A stretch of DNA of 64,000 nucleotides from JAUVPB01 sp965223695 (GTDB lineage: Bacteria > Actinomycetota > Thermoleophilia > Gaiellales > Gaiellaceae). Position 1 is the first letter of the stretch, and the number at the start of each line of letters is the position of its first letter. Positions 18,543 through 26,456 of this stretch are shown one piece after another. Made by a program: the position numbers and the translations under genes. The notes beneath the pieces are model-generated. The model worked only from the letters and a program-made list of their open reading frames with translations. It did no database searches and was not told where the DNA came from. The stretch spans positions 1-64,000 of the forward strand of contig CBDCXJ010000051.1 of assembly GCA_965223695.1 (NCBI GenBank). Reading direction: 5' to 3'.

Positions 18543-19313
18543 GTGATCACGTCGCCGCGCAACCCGCGGCTTCGCCTCGTCAACCGCCTTCGCTCGCGGA
18601 GCCAGCGCGACCGTCTAGGTCTGTTCGTATGTGCGGGAGAAGATGTTGTCGAGGCCGCGCTTCGGCGCGGTCTCGCGCCGAGCGAGCTGTTCGTCGCCGC
18701 AGCCGAAGGCGAGGAGCCCGCGCCCCGGGGCGCTCGGCCGGCCGGGTCCGACGGGGTGGAGGCTCACGCGCCCGGGCCGTTTGCGGGCGCACTCGAGGTC
18801 GAGAGCACGCTGCTCGCCAAGATCACCGGCATGACGCACGCGCCGCGCGTCGTCGGCGTATTCCGCCGCGCTGACCTGCCGCGGGCGAGTCAGGCTGAGT
18901 ATGCGCCTCACAACCTCGCGCTCTGGCGCGTGTCCGACCCCGGCAACATCGGGACGATCCTGCGCACGGCCGACGCTCTTGGGCCCTGCTCGGTGTACCT
19001 CTCGCGCGGCTGCGGCGATCCGACCGGCCCAAAGGCGGTGCGGGCCGCCGCAGGGGCGCTCGTACGGGTGCCGCTCGGGCAGTTCGACGCGGCTCCGCGG
19101 CCCTGGTTCGCGCTCGTGCCGGGCGACGGCGAGCCCGTTGATGCGGCACTCGGTCCCGGCAGCTTCGTGTGCGGGGCCGAGCGGGAGGGGCTTCCTTCGG
19201 ACGTCGTCGAGCGCTGCGACCGCATCGTCAGCATTCCGACGGCGGCGGGGGCCGAGTCGTTGAACGTCTCGGTTGCCGCGGCGATCGCGCTGCACGCCGC
19301 GCGAACCGCGTGA
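18543..19313 (+). CDS. SpoU/TrmH-family RNA 2'-O-methyltransferase
   Basis: 256 residues. Short N-terminal RNA-binding domain (SPRNPRLRLVNRLRSR, LFVCAGEDVVEAAL), then the trefoil-knot SPOUT domain with three family motifs: SDPGNIGTILRTADALG, FVCGAEREGLPSDV and SIPTAAGAESLNVSVAAAI. It methylates a ribose 2'-OH in rRNA or tRNA using SAM; the target nucleotide cannot be told. The GTG start lies 37 bases after rplT, and coupling of such a gene to the L20 operon is common in actinobacteria. Confidence 0.9.
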   Translation: MITSPRNPRLRLVNRLRSRSQRDRLGLFVCAGEDVVEAALRRGLAPSELFVAAAEGEEPAPRGARPAGSDGVEAHAPGPFAGALEVESTLLAKITGMTHAPRVVGVFRRADLPRASQAEYAPHNLALWRVSDPGNIGTILRTADALGPCSVYLSRGCGDPTGPKAVRAAAGALVRVPLGQFDAAPRPWFALVPGDGEPVDAALGPGSFVCGAEREGLPSDVVERCDRIVSIPTAAGAESLNVSVAAAIALHAARTA

Positions 19314-19317
19314 CCGG

Positions 19318-20514
19318 CTAGCCGCGGAACGTCGTCAGGCTCGTGCGCGCCGCGCGCGCAGCAAGTCGATCGGCGGTCGGGCCGACGCCCGCCGCATTGA
19401 ACGTCATCACCGCCGCGACGAACGCTCCGCCCTTCCAGTAGACGATTCCCGCGTCATGGCGTGCGGTCGAGATCCAACCCGCTTTGTGGGCGATGGTCGC
19501 CCGCGGAATCTGCGCGGCGAGCTTGGTGCCGCGATCCTGTGTGTGGACGAGCAGGTAGAGGAGGTGACGGGCCTCGGCGGCCGTGATCTGGCGGCCGTAG
19601 TGCTTGATCAGCGGGCCTCGTCCCCCGGCGGCTAGATGGATGGCCGCGAAGAGACGGGACAGGTCCGCCGCGCTTGTGCGCTTGCCGCGGCCAAAGTCTG
19701 GTTGCCGAACTGTCTCGAGCCGGATAGACGGAGGCCAGCGCGGTGGGAGGCCGGGGAGGCCATACGCGCTCGCACTTGCTCGTGTCGGGTGTCCGCGCCC
19801 GGTGAGACCCCGGGCCGCGAGTTCCTCGTCCTCGACCAGGTAGCCGCCGAAGAGATCCGAGCCCGTGAGGCCCACGCGCGCCATGAGGGCGTTCACGCGC
19901 GCCGACGCCAGGCCGGTCGAGCCCGCGATCGCGATTGCCAAGTCGTTCGCGTCGATGTTGCTCGAGTTCGCGATCGTCCCCTCGAGAAGTCTCCCCAGCT
20001 CTGAGCTCGGGCGCGGCGGGCCGTCGCTGACCCGGAGCGCCTCGAGCGCAAGCGCGACCTTCAACGTCGATCCGGCCGGGAACTCGGCGGTCGCGTTCCA
20101 GCCCGCGCCGGATCCGGTGACCAGATCGCGCACGTAGACCGCGCTGACGCCGGGGAAGCTGCGCATCTGCCTGCGGAGACTGCGGGCGAGCGACGCGTGC
20201 TCGCGAGAGCCGCTCGGCCGCGGCGCCGCGCGTCGAGGTAGGCCGAGCACGGGACCGACGCGGTGCGAGCGCGTGAGGGCTCCGCGTCCGTCGATCGCGA
20301 CGAGTCTCAGCGTGACGTCGCGGCGGGGCAGCTGGTAGCGGATCGTGACCCGGCGACGGTGCGTCTGCCGCTCGAGCACGGGCTTCCCGTCGACGAGGAG
20401 AATGACGTTTCTTGTGCCTGAGGGCACGCGCACGACGATGCTACCGAACGACACCTGCCTGGGCGCCGGCACGACGATGCGCGGTGGCTCTTCGGCGGCA
20501 ACCGGGATGATCAC
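19318..20514 (-). CDS. Class A beta-lactamase-like serine hydrolase with N-terminal Ig-like domain
   Basis: 398 residues. The first ~85 residues look like a beta-sandwich domain (VVRVPSGTRNVILLVDGKPV). A penicillin-recognising domain follows: SxxK in AGSTLKVALALEAL, an SxN-like NSSNIDAN, and KAG in AHKAGWIST instead of the usual KTG. It probably acts on cell-wall peptides or is a housekeeping homologue rather than a resistance enzyme. No signal peptide is visible after the GTG start (MIIPVAAEEPP), odd for an exported enzyme. The start overlaps the preceding gene's TGA by four bases. Confidence 0.8.
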   Translation of the reverse strand: MIIPVAAEEPPRIVVPAPRQVSFGSIVVRVPSGTRNVILLVDGKPVLERQTHRRRVTIRYQLPRRDVTLRLVAIDGRGALTRSHRVGPVLGLPRRAAPRPSGSREHASLARSLRRQMRSFPGVSAVYVRDLVTGSGAGWNATAEFPAGSTLKVALALEALRVSDGPPRPSSELGRLLEGTIANSSNIDANDLAIAIAGSTGLASARVNALMARVGLTGSDLFGGYLVEDEELAARGLTGRGHPTRASASAYGLPGLPPRWPPSIRLETVRQPDFGRGKRTSAADLSRLFAAIHLAAGGRGPLIKHYGRQITAAEARHLLYLLVHTQDRGTKLAAQIPRATIAHKAGWISTARHDAGIVYWKGGAFVAAVMTFNAAGVGPTADRLAARAARTSLTTFRG

Positions 20515-21257
20515 GTCAGCCGGCTCACCAGCAGCGCGACTGCGAGGAACACGACGGCACTCGTGAGCAGACGGAGCGCGTACTCGGCTGGGTCGGTCAG
20601 CGTGCTCGCCGAGATCGGGGTTGCGGTGCCGTCGTCGCCGACCAGCTCACCGCGGACCTCTCGGACGCGTCGGCGGACGTGTCGCACCGTCGTCGAGAGC
20701 CGTCGCTGGGCAAGGGCGAGGCTCGTCGCGAACGCAGTGGCGACGGCCGCCTCCCAGCTGATCGACTCGGTCTGGGCGAAGTAGGCACAGATCAGCGGGA
20801 ACCCGCCCCAGGCGAGCGCGAACCACCCGTCGGTGTGGAAGTGGCCGTCGAACAGCTCGAGGTTGTAGGCGATGACGAGCCAGGCCCCGACGGCGACGAA
20901 CAGCGCAAGCCAGGGCGTGTAGAAGACGCTCGCGGCGACGCCGATGGCGACAGCGGCGATGATCGAGGCCGTCGCCAGGAGCCACAGGCCGCCCGCCGAG
21001 ATGCGTGTCCCCAGCGGCCGGCCGCGCAGCTCGTCGAGCGCGTGCGCCCCGATGCCTACGGCGAGGAAGAACGCGAGCATCGTCGCACCCCAGCGCTCGA
21101 GATCGAAGCTCGGCGCGAGCGCGGCGCCAATGGTCACGTAGCTGAGGTGCCAGGCCGTGTAGGGAACATGGAGCAAGGTCACGTAGTCGCGCCAGCCGCC
21201 GCGTGCGAGCGCGTAGAACGCCGGCCGGAGGCCGAGCTCAGTCGACCGGGTCGCCAT
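20511..21257 (-). CDS. Polytopic membrane protein of unknown function
   Basis: 248 residues with about six or seven hydrophobic segments (e.g. YVTIGAALAPSF, MLAFFLAVGIGAHALDELRG, ATASIIAAVAIGVAASVFYT, ALFVAVGAWLVIAYNLELF and a C-terminal VVFLAVALLVSRL). The HALDELRGRPLGT stretch recalls UbiA-type prenyltransferases, but the two Asp-rich motifs are not evident. GGGGAAGG lies about 7 bases before the start. It overlaps the methyltransferase gene by 20 bp and is followed by the serine hydrolase with a 4-base overlap, so the three form an operon. Confidence 0.7.
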   Translation of the reverse strand: MATRSTELGLRPAFYALARGGWRDYVTLLHVPYTAWHLSYVTIGAALAPSFDLERWGATMLAFFLAVGIGAHALDELRGRPLGTRISAGGLWLLATASIIAAVAIGVAASVFYTPWLALFVAVGAWLVIAYNLELFDGHFHTDGWFALAWGGFPLICAYFAQTESISWEAAVATAFATSLALAQRRLSTTVRHVRRRVREVRGELVGDDGTATPISASTLTDPAEYALRLLTSAVVFLAVALLVSRLT

Positions 21258-21975
21258 CACGCCTTCCCCAGATCACGATGCCTCCGCCGAGCGAGAGCCG
21301 CTCGCTGCGGACGTCCTCGAAGCCGGCCTCGCGCCACAGCTCGATCACACGCTCGGGCGGCCACTCGGCCTCGAATGCGCGAATGCTCGGGCCGAGGAAG
21401 CGCCCGACGTCGCGCCAGCCTTTCGAGACGAGGCCGCCGAGCAGCGGCAGGCCGACGGCGGTGTACGCGCGCCACGCGACCCTCGCGAGCGGGTCGTGCG
21501 GCACGGCGAACTCGAGCGAGGCGGCCGGCGCGCCGGGCTTGAGCACACGGGCCAGCTCGCGGAGCGTCCCGGGCCGGTCGTCGACGTAGCGCAACAGGTA
21601 CGTGAACGTGAGCGCGTCGAAGCTTGCGGCCGCGAACGGCAGCGCCTCGGCACGTGCCCGCTGCAGCGTGATCGTCCCTTCGAGCCCGGATGCGGCGATG
21701 CGTCGATGCGCTTCGGCGAGCATCTCCTCGCTCTGGTCGACCCCGACGACGTGGCATCCGCTGCGGCGCGTCAGCTCCATCGCGACGGCTGCGGTCCCGG
21801 TCGCCACATCCAGTACGCGCGCCGAGGCCGGCACGTCGACGCGCTCAGCGAGGAAGCCGCGCCAGCGCGGGTCCTGTCCGAAGCTCAGCAGGCGCGCGTA
21901 GCGGTCGTAGCTTCTCGCGATGGGCGCGAACAGCTCTCGTGCGGCCCGATTTCGCTCGGTTTCGATCGCCGTCAC
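21238..21975 (-). CDS. UbiE/MenG-family SAM-dependent methyltransferase
   Basis: 245 residues. The order matches the quinone methyltransferases: FAPIARSYDRYARLLSFGQD at the N-terminus, SAM motif I VLDVATGTAAVAMEL, motif II area EALPFAAASFDALTFTYLLRYV, and LKPGAPAASLEFAVP (motif III). It probably methylates demethylmenaquinone, but other quinone-like substrates are possible. GTG start 18 bases from the divergent gene at 21994; AACAAT (minus, 21987-21982) lies 6 nt before it and overlaps the hexamer of that gene. Confidence 0.82.
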   Translation of the reverse strand: MTAIETERNRAARELFAPIARSYDRYARLLSFGQDPRWRGFLAERVDVPASARVLDVATGTAAVAMELTRRSGCHVVGVDQSEEMLAEAHRRIAASGLEGTITLQRARAEALPFAAASFDALTFTYLLRYVDDRPGTLRELARVLKPGAPAASLEFAVPHDPLARVAWRAYTAVGLPLLGGLVSKGWRDVGRFLGPSIRAFEAEWPPERVIELWREAGFEDVRSERLSLGGGIVIWGRRDGDPVD

Positions 21976-21978
21976 ACG

Positions 21979-21987
21979 AGTATTGTT
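21979..21987. promoter_or_regulatory. Overlapping divergent -10 elements
   Basis: TATTGT (plus, 21981-21986) is 7 nt before ATG 21994. On the minus strand the same bases read AACAAT, 6 nt before GTG 21975. The two start codons are separated by 18 bases, so both transcripts should be leaderless and transcription in one direction should exclude the other. Confidence 0.5.
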
Positions 21988-21993
21988 GCCTTG

Positions 21994-22545
21994 ATGGGGC
22001 TCGACGCCGAGCTTGCGTTGATCGCCGAGGCCGCGAGCGCCTTTCGGGCCGACGGCGAGGAGCTCACCGGTGTCATGCCGGCGGAGCCCCTTACCGGCCG
22101 GCGCACCTACCTGTGCGCCTACGCGAGCGGCGAGGCGATCGGGTGGCTCGTCCTCGACTCAGGTGGCGGTGCACGGGCGGACCGCACGTTGATCAAGGAG
22201 ACGGCCTCGATCGTCGCTACCTGCGAGCTCGCCGAGGAGAGCGCCGGCGGCGGCGACCTGCCGACGCTGCGCGCGCGCCTTCGCGAGATCCGCGAGCAGG
22301 ACAACCCGATCGGCATCGACGAGGCCGAGGACGCCGCTCGTGAGCTCGAGGAGCTGATCGCCGTGACGCCGAGAGTCGCGTCGCCCAGCTACCTTGACGA
22401 GATAGGCAACGCAGTGCGACAGCTCGAACTCGCGCTTGGTGAGACGACCACCTCGCCGTTCACCGCAGCGATGCGCCAGGGCGTTGGCGTGGTCGAGGAG
22501 TTCGTCAGCGACGTCGAGCGCGGCTACAAGACCCAGAACCGCTGA
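21994..22545 (+). CDS. Conserved hypothetical protein
   Basis: 183 residues, soluble and acidic, mostly helical by eye. The first half has an alpha/beta look (GRRTYLCAYASGEAIGWLVLD); the second half is charged helix (LRARLREIREQDNPIGIDEAEDAARELEEL). No catalytic motif recognised. ATG chosen because TATTGT lies 7 nt upstream (leaderless). It is followed 10 bases later by another small unknown gene, probably an operon. Confidence 0.75.
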   Translation: MGLDAELALIAEAASAFRADGEELTGVMPAEPLTGRRTYLCAYASGEAIGWLVLDSGGGARADRTLIKETASIVATCELAEESAGGGDLPTLRARLREIREQDNPIGIDEAEDAARELEELIAVTPRVASPSYLDEIGNAVRQLELALGETTTSPFTAAMRQGVGVVEEFVSDVERGYKTQNR

Positions 22546-22555
22546 GAGGAGAGAC

Positions 22556-22849
22556 ATGGAAGGTGGATTCGGCTTCCCATTGGGTGGCGACCCCGAGGAT
22601 CTGATGCGCGGGCTGCGCGAGTTCGCCGAGCGCCAGACCGAGGCGATGCAGGACTCGCAGCGCGAGGAGTTCGCGACGTTGACCCTGAACACAGCCGTCG
22701 AGCTGACGGGCGCCGCACTCGGTCGGCTCGATCTGAGCGGCACCGCTGACGAGCAGGCGGTCGCGGTCCGCGACGCCATGCGCATCCTCTTCCCCGAGGC
22801 AGTCGCCCTCGTCTCAGCGGCCCGCCAGGGGTTCATGAGAGAGGGCTAG
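22556..22849 (+). CDS. Small hypothetical protein
   Basis: 97 residues. A Gly-rich start (MEGGFGFPLGGDPEDL) is followed by helical sequence (LREFAERQTEAMQDSQREEF, AALGRLDLSGTADEQAVAVRDAMRIL). Strong Shine-Dalgarno AGAGGAGAG just before the ATG. Ten bases after the preceding gene, so co-transcribed. No family recognised. Confidence 0.7.
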   Translation: MEGGFGFPLGGDPEDLMRGLREFAERQTEAMQDSQREEFATLTLNTAVELTGAALGRLDLSGTADEQAVAVRDAMRILFPEAVALVSAARQGFMREG

Positions 22850-22869
22850 TCTCCCCGCGCCCAGTCCTC

Positions 22870-23634
22870 CTACGCCTGTAGGGAGTAGCCGCCGTCGAGG
22901 ACGATGGCTTGACCGCGGATCATGGTCGCCTCCGTCGAGGCGAGGAAGCTCACGAGTGCCGCGATGTCCTGCGGCGTGACGAGTCGCCTGGCCGGTGTTC
23001 GCTCGCTGTAGCGGGTGAGGTTCTCTCGAAGGTCGGGGAAATGATCGAGCGCGTCAGTCTCGACCAGGCCTGCGGTCACGGCGTTGACGCGGATGTCCAT
23101 TGAGGCGAGCTCGACGGCCAGGTAGCGAACGAGAGCTTCGATCGCCGCCTTCGAGACGCCGACCAGAACGTAGTCCTTGAGCACGCGCGTCGAGCCGAGG
23201 CTTGAGAGGGCGATGATCGACGAGCCGGCGGACAGGCGCGAGGCCGACAGCCCCGCGAGCGTGAATAGCGAGCGGGCGTTGGCATCCATCGTCCAGTCCC
23301 AGTGCTTCTCGGTCAGCTCGAGCGCCGGCCTCGTGACGCCGGTCGCCGCGTTTGCGACCACCACATCGAGCTCGCCGACCGTGTCGAGCATTTCCTCGAG
23401 CCGTGCCGTGTCACCGATGTTGCCGCGCAGAAGCAGTGGCTCGGCGCCCCGCTCTCGCAGTTCCGCTGCCGTGGCCTCGGCGGCCTTGTCGCTTCGCAGG
23501 TAGCCGATCGCGACGCGAGCGGCCCCCTGCTCGGCGAACGTCAGCGCGATCTCGCGCCCGATACCGCGCGAGCCGCCCGTGACGAGAACCGAGGCCCCCG
23601 TGAAGCGCTCGGCGTGGGGCGCGGCGTCGGTCAT
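22870..23634 (-). CDS. fabL: FabL-type enoyl-ACP reductase (SDR family)
   Basis: 254 residues, short-chain dehydrogenase fold. Cofactor motif TGGSRGIGREIA, NAATG in place of NNAG, and a catalytic segment DYVLVGVSKAAIEALVRYLA. The spacing is Tyr-x6-Lys, not the usual Tyr-x3-Lys, which is diagnostic of enoyl reductases such as Bacillus FabL; VNAVTAGLVETDALDHFPD also resembles FabL. It would reduce the trans-2 double bond in fatty-acid elongation. It follows the 93-residue unknown gene by 13 bases, with GGACGGGG as a possible Shine-Dalgarno. A related oxidoreductase with the same spacing cannot be excluded. Confidence 0.75.
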   Translation of the reverse strand: MTDAAPHAERFTGASVLVTGGSRGIGREIALTFAEQGAARVAIGYLRSDKAAEATAAELRERGAEPLLLRGNIGDTARLEEMLDTVGELDVVVANAATGVTRPALELTEKHWDWTMDANARSLFTLAGLSASRLSAGSSIIALSSLGSTRVLKDYVLVGVSKAAIEALVRYLAVELASMDIRVNAVTAGLVETDALDHFPDLRENLTRYSERTPARRLVTPQDIAALVSFLASTEATMIRGQAIVLDGGYSLQA

Positions 23635-23647
23635 CCCCGTCCGCGTA

Positions 23648-23929
23648 TCAGTGCGCGTCGGGCCCGCGTGCGCGGCCGTGGCTCTTGATGGCGTCCCAGC
23701 CCATGCGTGAGTCGGGCTCGAGGGGGCCCTCTGCGGCCTGGCACGTGGCGCGCCCGAGGCGGTCGAGCATCTCTACGCGGGACTCGCCGTAGCGGCGAAC
23801 CGGGTGCTCGTCGGGGAGGTCAGCGACGAGCGCCCTGACCCTGGCGCGAATCTGGTAGGCGAAGTGGGGTGTGGCGGCACCGACGAGGGCATCGACGTCG
23901 TGGATCGTCGGCTCTCTGGCATCGACCAT
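23648..23929 (-). CDS. Small conserved hypothetical protein
   Basis: 93 residues, charged, with VRRYGESRVEMLDRLGRATC in the middle and a His/Arg-rich end. No membrane segment or known motif. TAGAGT (minus, 23944-23939) lies 9 nt before the ATG, so probably leaderless. First gene of a likely two-gene operon with the FabL-like reductase. Confidence 0.65.
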   Translation of the reverse strand: MVDAREPTIHDVDALVGAATPHFAYQIRARVRALVADLPDEHPVRRYGESRVEMLDRLGRATCQAAEGPLEPDSRMGWDAIKSHGRARGPDAH

Positions 23930-23992
23930 CGCGGCGGGACTCTAGCAGCGAGCCTCGGGCCTCACCTCTGCCCGACCGTATGCTCCGAAGCC

Positions 23993-24631
23993 GTGGTACG
24001 GCGGCTGCTCGTCATCGACTACGACGCGACGATCACCGAGGACGACGTCCTCGACCGCGTCGCGCTGGAGTTCGCCGAAGCCCGCGTGGTGACCGAGGAG
24101 AGTGGAGCGCTCGACGCCAGCCCGATCACGCTCCACGACGTGCTCCGAGACGAGTACGCAGCCGTGCGGGCCTCGCGCGCCGAGGTCATCGCGTGGGTGC
24201 TCAAGAACGCGCGTGTGCGGGCCGGATTTCACGAGCTCGTGGCGCTGGCGAGCGAGCGAGGTTGGCCGCTGGTCGTGCTCTCGAGCGGATTCCACACGCT
24301 GATCGATCCCGTGCTCGAGCGCGAGGGGCTGACCGGCCTCGAGGTGATCGCCAACGATGTCGAGCCAGGGCCGAACGGGTGGACCGTCACGTTTCGAGAC
24401 GACTCGACCTGCCACGTCTGCGGCGAGGCCTGCAAGCGGCGAAGCCTGGCTGAGCTGACCGACGTCGGCGAAGTGGTCTACGTCGGCGACGGCTACTCCG
24501 ACCGCTGCGCCGCGCTCAGTGCCGACCTTGTGTTCGCGCGCGCCGGGCTCGCGCAGTACCTCTCGCGGCGAAGCGTTGCATTCCTGCCGTTCGAGACGTT
24601 TCACGAGATCGTGGCCCGTCTTTCTCTGTAG
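23993..24631 (+). CDS. HAD-superfamily phosphatase, MtnX-like
   Basis: 212 residues. Motif I is DYDATITEDDV (nucleophile and acid/base Asp), motif II VVLSSGFHTLI, and motif III/IV VVYVGDGYSDRCAALSADLVF. A CxxxC-type element in HVCGEACKRRSL resembles the MtnX branch (2-hydroxy-3-keto-5-methylthiopentenyl-1-phosphate phosphatase). Substrate not proven. GTG 23993 chosen because TATGCT at 23979-23984 is 8 nt upstream; earlier in-frame starts would run into the divergent gene. Confidence 0.82.
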   Translation: MVRRLLVIDYDATITEDDVLDRVALEFAEARVVTEESGALDASPITLHDVLRDEYAAVRASRAEVIAWVLKNARVRAGFHELVALASERGWPLVVLSSGFHTLIDPVLEREGLTGLEVIANDVEPGPNGWTVTFRDDSTCHVCGEACKRRSLAELTDVGEVVYVGDGYSDRCAALSADLVFARAGLAQYLSRRSVAFLPFETFHEIVARLSL

Positions 24632-24671
24632 CCGGCGCGGCGCGGGCGGCGTGGCTCCGGACCAAACGAAA

Positions 24672-24703
24672 GACGGCGGCCCTCCCCCGAGTGAACCGCC
24701 GTC
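24672..24703. terminator. Hairpin between convergent genes
   Basis: GACGGCGG and CCGCCGTC pair perfectly over 8 bp with a 16-base loop, without a clear T-tract. It sits between the ends of the HAD gene (plus) and the secreted-protein gene (minus), so it could end transcription from either side. Confidence 0.5.
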
Positions 24704-24759
24704 CCCGCTTGACCGACACCCAGGCCGGCCAGAACTTATTTCCGCAGGATGTGCGTGCG

Positions 24760-25455
24760 CTAGGCCTTTATCCGCGCCGCGTCGACGGCCTTGTCGCTCG
24801 GCTCGTCAGCCGGCTTGACGTCGGTGGGCTCGTCGCTCGGCTTGTCATCGCCCGACCCGTCGTCCGCAGGCTTCTCGTCGAGCGCTACGTCGTCCGGGTC
24901 GTCGTCCATCTCCGGGCCCTTGAACCAGCGGCCCCAGGTGTGGATCGTGCCCTTTGAGCCTTCGGGGAACTTGGCCTGGCCGAGACGGGCCCGAAAGTAG
25001 ACCATGTAGTTGCTGCCGGTCACCGTCGCGTGGCCAATGCCCTTGCACTTCGTGACCAGGGTTCCGTCCTTCTTCGTGTGCGTCCGCTTGTAGCCGCGGC
25101 CCTTGCACTCGACCTTGACGTCAGGGCTGAGTGCCCAGACCTTGAGGACACCGCGCCAGGCACGGAACTTGCTGACAGCGTCGGCGCCCTGCTCGATCGT
25201 GCGGCTACCGAGCTTGCCGTGACCGGTGAAGATCGTCTCCGTACCGTCGAGCTCCCACGTCCGATGTCGGCCGCGGTGGACGTGATGGCGCCAGGCGCGG
25301 TCGAGACGATGGTCGATCGCATGGCGGATGTGCTTTTTCGCGTGATCGCGGAGCTTGTGCTTGACGGCTCCGCCGCCTCCCTTGTGCGCGAGCGCCGCGC
25401 CGGGCACGGTCAGAGCCAGTGCCGCGACGAGGATGAGCGCAATCTTGATTCGCAT
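24760..25455 (-). CDS. Secreted basic protein of unknown function with acidic repeat tail
   Basis: 231 residues. Signal peptide of about 23 residues (MRIKIALILVAALALTVPGA then ALA). A His/Arg/Lys-rich stretch follows (HKLRDHAKKHIRHAIDHRLD). The central domain has two Cys (KVECKGRGYK, TLVTKCKGIGH) that could form a disulfide, ending near GTIHTWGRWF. The last 45 residues are acidic low-complexity repeats of the type DEKPADD, DEPTDVKPADEPSDK. No enzyme motif. Shine-Dalgarno GAGG just before the ATG. Upstream are tandem operator-like repeats (25481-25537). Confidence 0.72.
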   Translation of the reverse strand: MRIKIALILVAALALTVPGAALAHKGGGGAVKHKLRDHAKKHIRHAIDHRLDRAWRHHVHRGRHRTWELDGTETIFTGHGKLGSRTIEQGADAVSKFRAWRGVLKVWALSPDVKVECKGRGYKRTHTKKDGTLVTKCKGIGHATVTGSNYMVYFRARLGQAKFPEGSKGTIHTWGRWFKGPEMDDDPDDVALDEKPADDGSGDDKPSDEPTDVKPADEPSDKAVDAARIKA

Positions 25456-25480
25456 TCCTCTATGCCTCCGTGGTTAAAAA

Positions 25481-25537
25481 GCGATGCCAGACTTGTGTGG
25501 CGGTGCCAGACTTGGGGGGATGCTTTCCAAGCCTGGC
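25481..25537. promoter_or_regulatory. Tandem operator-like repeats upstream of the secreted-protein gene
   Basis: GCGRTGCCAGACTTG occurs at 25481-25495 and again at 25500-25514 (period 19 bp), and a related inverted copy CCAAGCCTGGC lies at 25527-25537. The spacing is close to two helical turns. The nearest starts are the minus-strand secreted protein (25455) and the plus-strand unknown gene (25653). Probably a regulator binding region (inference). Confidence 0.5.
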
Positions 25538-25652
25538 GTGCGCTCGTTAGCAGTCCGGCGCGAGGCTGTTAGCTCGGGGTAAGCGCTTCGTACGGGTTTC
25601 CCTGGCTGCCCGACCTACGCGACGCCCATGTCGCCCTGTCTAGGGTTGCCCG

Positions 25653-26456
25653 ATGGAACGGCTCGTGCTCGACAGCGACGCAACTGCGCGGCTCAGCGTT
25701 CCCGACACGCCGACCGAGGCGTTCCTGCGCGAGCTTCTCGAAGCCGCGCGAGCAGCGGGTGCGACGCGCGTCGTCGTCGAGACGAGTCACGAGGCCGGCG
25801 AGGCCTGGATACGGGCCGGCTTCAGCGAGACCGCGCGCGTGCTCGAGGCGCCGATCGATATTCTCGAGCGCCACAGCGGCGAGGCGGCAGCGGCACCTTC
25901 GTTCGGCTCGATTCACGTTCAAACCGACGACCTCGCGGCCGTGCAACGGGCCATCGAGAGCATGGTCCGTCGACTTCCGGGCGGCTCCGAGGCGACCGTG
26001 ATCTTGCCGCCGGCGAACGGCTGGGTATCGGTCTTCGATGAGCTCTGCGATCGCGAGCCCGAGATGCTGCGGCGGCTCGCCACCGAGGTCGCCGACCGCA
26101 TGGGCACGGTCGTGTTGCTGATCGGCGTCGAAGAGGGAAGGGTGTTGCGCTTCGTTCTCTTCGAGCGCGGCCGGATCATGGACGAGTACCTCTCGGTGCC
26201 CGAATACCACGGCCCCCTTCCATCCGGAGAGGTGATCGCCATGGGCGCGAACCCGCGCGTCGTCAACCGCCTGACCGGGGCCGACGCCGCTCGAATCCGC
26301 GAGATCGCGCAGACGGCGGAGCGACCCGAGGATCTGCCGCCGCCGGGGGAAACGCTTGCCGCGCTTGCGGACGCGTTTGGTGTTGCGGCCGCGACTGAGC
26401 GGTACGAAGCCGCTGCGTCGCGAGAAGGCGCGATCGTTCTGCGGCCCGCGAGTTGA
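25653..26456 (+). CDS. Conserved hypothetical protein
   Basis: 267 residues. An N-terminal part resembles the end of a GNAT acyltransferase-like fold (AGATRVVVETSHEAGEAWIRAGF). The middle is alpha/beta with RFVLFERGRIMDEYLSVPEY, and the C-terminus is helical and Ala-rich. No catalytic residues can be named. TAGGGT at 25641-25646 lies exactly 6 nt before the ATG, a clear leaderless start. Confidence 0.72.
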   Translation: MERLVLDSDATARLSVPDTPTEAFLRELLEAARAAGATRVVVETSHEAGEAWIRAGFSETARVLEAPIDILERHSGEAAAAPSFGSIHVQTDDLAAVQRAIESMVRRLPGGSEATVILPPANGWVSVFDELCDREPEMLRRLATEVADRMGTVVLLIGVEEGRVLRFVLFERGRIMDEYLSVPEYHGPLPSGEVIAMGANPRVVNRLTGADAARIREIAQTAERPEDLPPPGETLAALADAFGVAAATERYEAAASREGAIVLRPAS

